Positions 58,919 through 64,000 of a DNA stretch of 64,000 bases are shown here, piece by piece; position 1 is the stretch's first letter, and each line of letters opens with the position of its first letter. The DNA is from Salticus scenicus (Eukaryota; Arthropoda; Arachnida; Araneae; Salticidae): contig OZ005653.1 in assembly GCA_963930645.1 (NCBI GenBank), positions 212,336,496-212,400,495 on the forward strand, given 5' to 3'. The notes under the pieces were generated by a model. It had not been told where the DNA came from, did no database searches, and worked only from the letters and a program-made list of their open reading frames with translations. Position numbers and translations under genes: made by a program.

Positions 58919-59335
58919 TTCAGTTATATGACTGCCACGCAGTTTAGCGCATTTGGCGATTTACACACATGGTTAAACCAGTGAATATTTAGTGGCTGTG
59001 GCCGCAATTAACATTAAACGGTTGAACCAGTGAGTTTCACTGATGAACCAATGAATTAAAAATCTCTTATAGGCTAACTCTTTGAATAATGTTCCATTAA
59101 GAAATCAAAGAGACTTTGCTCATTCAATTTTATTGCCTGCTCCGCCAGTCACTATATTTAAATGATTTTTTTAATTGAATAATTGTGAAGTTTAAATTTA
59201 TTTGGTGACCATTTTCAGCAACAAACAGTTATAACAAGTAGCGCAATATATATAGCGCATACAGCCAATAGTGAAATGCATAAAAATAATAATTATTTGA
59301 GTTTCATTATGTTGATTAGAAACATGTTTAATCTG
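58919..59335 (+). repeat. Direct repeat, first copy
   Basis: TTCAGTTATxTGxC, 'gcgcatttggcgatt', ATGGTTAAACCAGTGAA, GACCGCAATTAACATTxAA and 'gaaacatg' appear in order, and again at 61194-61575. The phrase AACCAGTGA recurs three times inside each copy. A 3'-end-like scrap of the Helitron family at 36114 (TGCCTGCTCCGCCAGTCACTATATTTAAA) is at 59131-59163 within this copy. Confidence 0.75.
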
Positions 59336-59803
59336 TCTACACTATACCTAAGTGCTATAGGCTATAATAAACTTTGCTAAAATAAATTTTTAATTCAAAT
59401 TTTCAATATTTTAATTGAAAAAAAAAAAAGCATAGATTTGATATCTATGTCCTATAGTCCTTGGCGATTCTTGTATTTGGCGATCGAAAACGTAATATGA
59501 AAATCTTTTTATTTTCGTTTGATGTATATTTCCGTATTATATATCAGATCTATATTTTTGTAGTATATATTGTGCTAATATTGTTTCATATTATTGATTG
59601 CTCCCTTAATATACATTATTAAAATAACCATCAATTTTGGAAGGAATTAAATATATTCGCAAGATAACCTGGCAATCATTTTTTTTCTTTCTTTCGACAA
59701 GGATGATAGATATCACATGCTTTCCGAAAACTTTTTAATAACCATCAAATAATTGAATACTCGTCGAGACAGCACTGCTTGCTGCTGCTGTATATTCGAT
59801 AGG

Positions 59804-60103
59804 ATGAAGAAATACGGCAAAAAACATAACACATGCTGTTGTGTGCCACAGTGTAACTGTAACTCCAATGGATCATGAAATCCGGAATTAAGCTTCCATT
59901 TGTTTCCAAATGACAAATTTGCAGCTGCCTCCGCGAATGGAAATAAAGCTTTAGTTACTAGAAAGTCTGAGTGGATTAGACGTTTACGAATTGGGAAAGA
60001 AGTATCGTCAAGAATGACCGTTTGTTCGAAACATTTCGCACCTGAGGATTTCACAAGTAATAATACGTTTAATTTTGTTTTAATTATAAAATATTTTAGA
60101 TAA
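59804..60103 (+). pseudogene. THAP zinc-finger exon with an internal stop
   Basis: From an ATG at 59804 the frame gives CCCVPQC, a TGA at 59876-59878, then FHLFP, W-I-RRLRIGKE and TVCSKHFAPEDF before stopping at 60101. The order Cys-x2-4-Cys ... FHxFP ... W ... Cys-x2-His-F ... DF is the C2CH signature of the THAP DNA-binding domain, found in P-element transposases and host regulators. The spacing between the two Cys pairs and the tail is in the family's range. A donor-like AA|GTAATA directly after DFTS is consistent with the usual first exon of such genes. The rest of the gene is not seen in the window. The exon lies inside repeated Helitron blocks, so it may be a captured fragment. Sequence remains readable on both sides of the single stop. 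Confidence 0.8.
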
Positions 60104-60170
60104 AGCTGATCGTTTCCTTCGCTAACGAGCAAAAGCAAAACGATCCCATTTCATGGATGTCATGGAACAA

Positions 60171-60370
60171 CTATAGTATTGGTCCACAAGTGTATTTGGT
60201 GATTTTTCTTTGGTGATTATGGCGAAATGCCATTTTTGCAAATGGTTGCGATGGATTCCAAGCGTAAACAAAAGCGTATTGTATTGCAAAGAGTCCAGAA
60301 AGGCAACGTTATGGTTCAATACGGTGCCAAAGAAAAATCGCCAAATCCAGTTATGGACCAACTCAATATT
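60171..60370. mobile_element. Inverted-repeat unit related to the MITEs at 30845 and 32421
   Basis: The left end reads TAGTATTGGTCCACAAGTGT and continues ATTTGGTGATTTTTCTTTGG; the right end is the complement of AATATTGAGTTGGTCCATAA continuing to GATTTGGCGATTTTTCTTTG. It shares GGCGATTTTTCTTTGGCACC with the MITEs at 30845 and 32421, although the outermost bases differ. Arms are about 45 bp. Confidence 0.6.
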
Positions 60371-60899
60371 TGTACCTTTATTTTTATTTATTTATTTATT
60401 TTAATGTACCTTTGTTGTAAGATAACATATAGATGCAGTTAAAATACAGTGGAATTATTAAATAATAAAAAGCAATAATTTTCATTGCATCCTATTATGT
60501 AATCGATTTTCCATGATGCAATGGCGGTGAAAGAACAATGATAAATACACGTGGCTATTATTTACTAACAACGTCAGCCGCGAAAGCGCCATCTATCGAT
60601 CATTACAAACGCGGATAAATGAGTATTTCAAAATTAATTTGCCCGAAATGTACGAGCTCTACATTCTTTCTCTAATGGTTATAATTTATCTCAAATTTCC
60701 CAATTATAATTTGTTCACCATTTTCAGTGTTAACGCTGAAAAATATTTAAAAATGTACTTTATAGTTAACGTTCAACATTCAATAGAAGAAAATTAAAGC
60801 CAGAGTTGCATTTTTTTTTCACTATTTAATTTTAAATTCTGTTTAATATATATTTTTTAAAGAAACTAATCGGAGCAGGTTTGATAATGTCCCTGCCGG

Positions 60900-60900
60900 G

Positions 60901-60941
<41 letters not shown>
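60900..60941. repeat. Long poly-A tract
   Basis: An uninterrupted run of about 41 A residues between GCCGGGAA and GTCGCC. It lies at the edge of a duplicated block and may mark an old retrotransposed end, but no retroelement body is recognisable. Confidence 0.85.
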
Positions 60942-60944
<3 letters not shown>

Positions 60945-61193
60945 GCCATGTTAACTGGCAAACATATTTAATTCCTATCAAAATCATGGTTATTTTAATA
61001 ACGTCCATTAACACAGCAATCGATAATATGAAACAATATTTCGTACAATATGTATTATAAAAATATACATTTGGAATGTATATATTTTTGTATTTCATTT
61101 TTAATCTCCAAATAAAATATCGCCAAAAACGACAGATATCTAATATAAGCCAAACAATCGCTAAAATGCATATTATTTCTCGCCGCTTATTTT

Positions 61194-61575
61194 CAGTTAT
61201 GTGCCATTCACGTAATTTGGCGCATTTGGCCATTCACATACATGGTTAAACCAGTGAACATTTGGTGGCTGCGACCGCAATTAACATTGAATGTTTGAAC
61301 CAGCGGGTGTTACTGATTAACCAGTGAATTAAAAATGGCTGACAAGCTTACTCTTTTGAAATGCTGGTGTTCCATTTTGGAATCAATGAGACTTAACTTA
61401 TTAAATTTTATTGCCCGCTTTCCTTCCGCTATTTCAACGATTTAACTGAATAATTGAAAGTTTAAATGTATTTAGCGAGCATTATCAGCAATTAAGAATT
61501 ATGGGAAGTATGCAAATGACATTTGATTATTCGAGTTTCATAATATTGATTAGAAACATGGTTCATTTAAAATAA
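61194..61575 (+). repeat. Direct repeat, second copy
   Basis: Matches 58919-59335 in the same order, with roughly one in six bases changed. Upstream, 60955-61140 also matches 58190-58400, so the duplicated segment was larger and the second copy has lost about 500 bp. Confidence 0.75.
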
Positions 61576-62700
61576 ATTAAATATGTATTCGCATATTGGA
61601 AATCTGCTTTTGTATGGGACTTCCTTGGTGATATTTAAAATTTGGCAGCACGATAGCTAGGACGTATCACGCCAAGGTCTTTACGCTATTGCAATAAACA
61701 TTTAAATTTAAAGTCATCTCCAAAATCACAAAAAAAATTAATGATCGCTATGGAGAACCATTACTAAAACAGTAACCATATTGCTTTGCGGATGTTAAAT
61801 TTAAGAAATTAAAAAACATATAAGCTATTTATTTAATAAAAATTAATATTTTAAGAACAAATAAATAATAATAATTAAAGCTATTATGAGGTCAGTTTTT
61901 TATTTAAAAAGTAATAAAAAATAAATCATGTTATAGGTTTCATTTTTCAATACTTTTTTATTCGCGTGAGTAAAGAAATGTTTCTTTTCATGTAAAAAAT
62001 GAGTGAATAAATAAATAAACATTAAGTAAAAATTGTCAACATTTAATTTTATTATCATTAGCTTGAAAATTTAATTTAATTGAATAATATTTTTCAAAAA
62101 TGAGAAAAATTGCATGAAACGTAATTTGTAAGTTCTAATAGGGATATCGAAAATAGTATATGTTGCAAATATACACGTATTTCTTTTTATAGAAAAGAAT
62201 TTCTAAACTAAACGTTCCATAGTTTGTACTGTACGTCAAACACAGACAGGCAAATTATTTCTTCTATTAATATAGACACCTTTTCGAAATTTGAAGTTTA
62301 GCACTGAAATATTTTAAACGTTCCTCGCCAATGGCTTTACTTACGCAATAGAGATAGTCATCTTAGTACATTTTTAAAATGGCAAAAAAAAAAAAAAAAA
62401 AAAAAAAAAAAGATATAAATAGCAATAAAAATAAACATAAGAATTAATATATAAATAAGTAAAATGTCGTCATGGAGGTCCTTTAGCAATGCTGTATCTT
62501 ATGTATTTACGTACATATTAATTTTTAATCCATATAATTTAATTTTTTCTGTCTTTCGAAATTTGTTCTTTTTATGAATTTTTTTTTAAGAATATGCCGA
62601 AAAGAAAGTCACAAGTTTATAAACAGTTATTAATTTTCCCTAACAAACACGTAAACTGATATATTTGTTGATTTTTTCTATATCGATCCATTTTTAGCTA
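61576..62700 (+). other. AT-rich tail of the Helitron-like composite
   Basis: No gene is found. Poly-A at 62384-62411 and AAAT/AATA-biased sequence dominate until the GC-rich Helitron terminus at 62711. Confidence 0.6.
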
Positions 62701-62739
62701 AAATTTGTTCACCCGTGCGAAGCCGGACGGGTCAGCTAG

Positions 62740-64000
62740 TATATATATATATAATTTGCAAGCTAAATACATTACCAAGAAAATAACAATTATGCCGCTG
62801 AAGAGAAGAATTGAACTTCAATTGCTTTCAGAAAGTCGATAAATGAGCGAGTGGGTTTTAACTTCGCGTTAAAATTACACTGGGGACAATCAGCAATGGT
62901 CTTGCGCGGTCCAGAAACATGAACTTACAATTTTAACACTCCATGGAGAGTATGACTTTTGGAAAACCATCAGAAGTATTATTATTAAAATTCGATACAA
63001 TATTTCATGCAAACTTTTATATTCTATCACCGCACACTTTACTGATTTTAATTAATTAAAAATAAAATTTTAGTTGAATCTCCTTACCTTTTTTTTTCCT
63101 TTTGTGATTAACTGAAATTTAAATCATTTCATTCATGACACCCTTTGAATTTTTAACCTATTTTGGGGGTAACTGGGTATTTTTGGTCAATTAAGTCATT
63201 CAAAGGAAATTGTGCACTGTTGTGTGCGCAATTAAACTTCTTTTCGTAATACTGCTTGTATTACCTCATACATTTTGTATTTGTATATATTTTTTCATTT
63301 TATGTTGCGTCTAGCGCAGAAGCATGTGAAGTTTTCTAAATCCGACATTGTATTGATTCAAAAACCCTGAATGTGAAAAATAATTACCTTACGGAAAATA
63401 TTCGATTTTGTTAAACAAAAGGTTCAAAGAAAAGGTTTTTTAATATCATACAAATATCTGTTATTATCAGACAAATATATACAGATAATTAGAAGAAAAA
63501 TCATAGTTAGGTATATGCTATATCTACAATTCATTTGAAGAACTTTTTTTTTTTTTTTTGTTGTTGTTGTTTTTCAAGCCTCAATTTCTATTGAACAGTT
63601 ATAAATTGAACTACATTTGCCGCTTTGATCGCGGCACTTGCTTGACGAAGGGTAATGCCTTCATTCGAGCCTAAGTAATTGTTGCGAGTTCTAGCCTTTT
63701 ATGGTCTTTCTTTCTTTCTTTCCTTTTCTTTTTTTTTTTTTCTTTTTTTTTTCTTTTTTTTTTTTTTTTTTACCTTTGTTATAATTATAGCCTAATTGTT
63801 ATTTTGTGTGGAATGCTTGGTTTAAACGTTTCAAACAAAGTATTCCAAATTAATGTTGTCGATAGAAAATAAGTAATTATGATTTATGACTTACATCATA
63901 AACAACTGTCACAGACCTGAAATTTAAACATGTTTTTCCGAGTTACTGGGATTTTGAAATACTATACAAATTTATAGGCTGATGATAGAAAAGAAAACTT
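62740..64000. other. AT-rich non-coding stretch
   Basis: Begins with a short TA run after the Helitron end. A pyrimidine tract rich in TTTC/TTTT lies at 63704-63770. No gene, RNA gene or transposon end is recognised. Confidence 0.6.

Larger units (their letters stand above)
57327..62739 (+). mobile_element. Helitron-like composite, about 5.4 kb
   Basis: The 3' end is clear: GTGCGAAGCCGGACGGGTCAGCTAG|T at 62715-62740, with the GCGAAGC mini-hairpin. The start is probable: CTATTATATAAACAGC at 57327 follows a TA run and has the leader style (CTGAACCGATTT) of the Helitron at 17411, but the expected TC is altered. The interior contains blocks shared with 17411-19620, in both orientations and more than once, plus a THAP exon at 59804 and a small inverted-repeat unit at 60171. 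It may be one element that grew by capture and duplication, or several overlapping insertions. Confidence 0.5.

Noticed and set aside
59713..60138. 141-codon minus-strand frame
   Set aside because: Antisense shadow of the THAP exon, whose zinc-finger motif is on the plus strand.
60832..61233. 133-codon minus-strand frame
   Set aside because: It contains a run of Phe from the 41-base A tract and spans a duplicated repeat block.

Overview
The window reads as non-coding, repeat-dominated chromosomal DNA from an animal, most likely an arthropod and plausibly an arachnid. Reasons: very high A+T, abundant poly-A, TA and tetranucleotide runs, no operon-like gene packing, mariner/Tc1, pogo-like and hAT-like transposon remains, Helitrons inserted between A and T, and tRNA-derived SINE-like units. 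The placement is inferred from repeat style, not from a host gene. I recognise no intact host gene. The only host-like coding piece is a broken THAP zinc-finger exon at 59.8-60.1 kb.

Layout. 1-5.9 kb: AT-rich, with a terminal-hairpin repeat near 4.46-4.8 kb. 5.9-9.3 kb: two Helitrons joined head to tail. 11.0-11.25 kb: a palindromic MITE. 11.36-13.96 kb and 14.37-15.36 kb: two minus-strand Helitrons with a small pogo-like MITE between them. 15.8-16.5 kb: a 336-bp tandem duplication. 17.41-19.62 kb: a plus-strand Helitron. 19.65-21.85 kb: a nearly complete mariner-superfamily element with about 280-bp inverted repeats and a transposase broken by one stop codon. 24.37-26.04 kb: a foldback element. 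27.42-28.81 kb: a decayed Tc1-like element. 29.2-29.44 kb: a TTAA-flanked MITE. 30.18-33.47 kb: a plus-strand Helitron carrying two MITEs. 33.84-34.79 kb: a terminal-hairpin element. 35.12-35.97 kb: a pogo-like element with a nested MITE. 36.11-39.58 kb: two adjacent minus-strand Helitrons of one family, the first interrupted by a terminal-hairpin element with a 173-bp tandem core. 43.69-47.32 kb: a hAT-like span with nested insertions. 52.16-53.58 kb: a minus-strand Helitron holding two SINE-like units. 55.15-56.22 kb: a decayed Tc1-like transposase. 57.33-62.74 kb: a Helitron-like composite of duplicated and inverted blocks around the THAP exon.

The elements form a nested record of insertions. 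Helitrons are the backbone, and smaller elements sit inside them. Several Helitron families share two features: a GCGAAGC mini-hairpin close to the 3' CTAG end, and, in two of the arrays, iterated sites that closely match the CTCF consensus. Those, the THAP exon, the Helitron junctions and the terminal-hairpin elements are the observations I consider most worth testing. All boundaries were read by eye and should be treated as accurate to a few bases at best.
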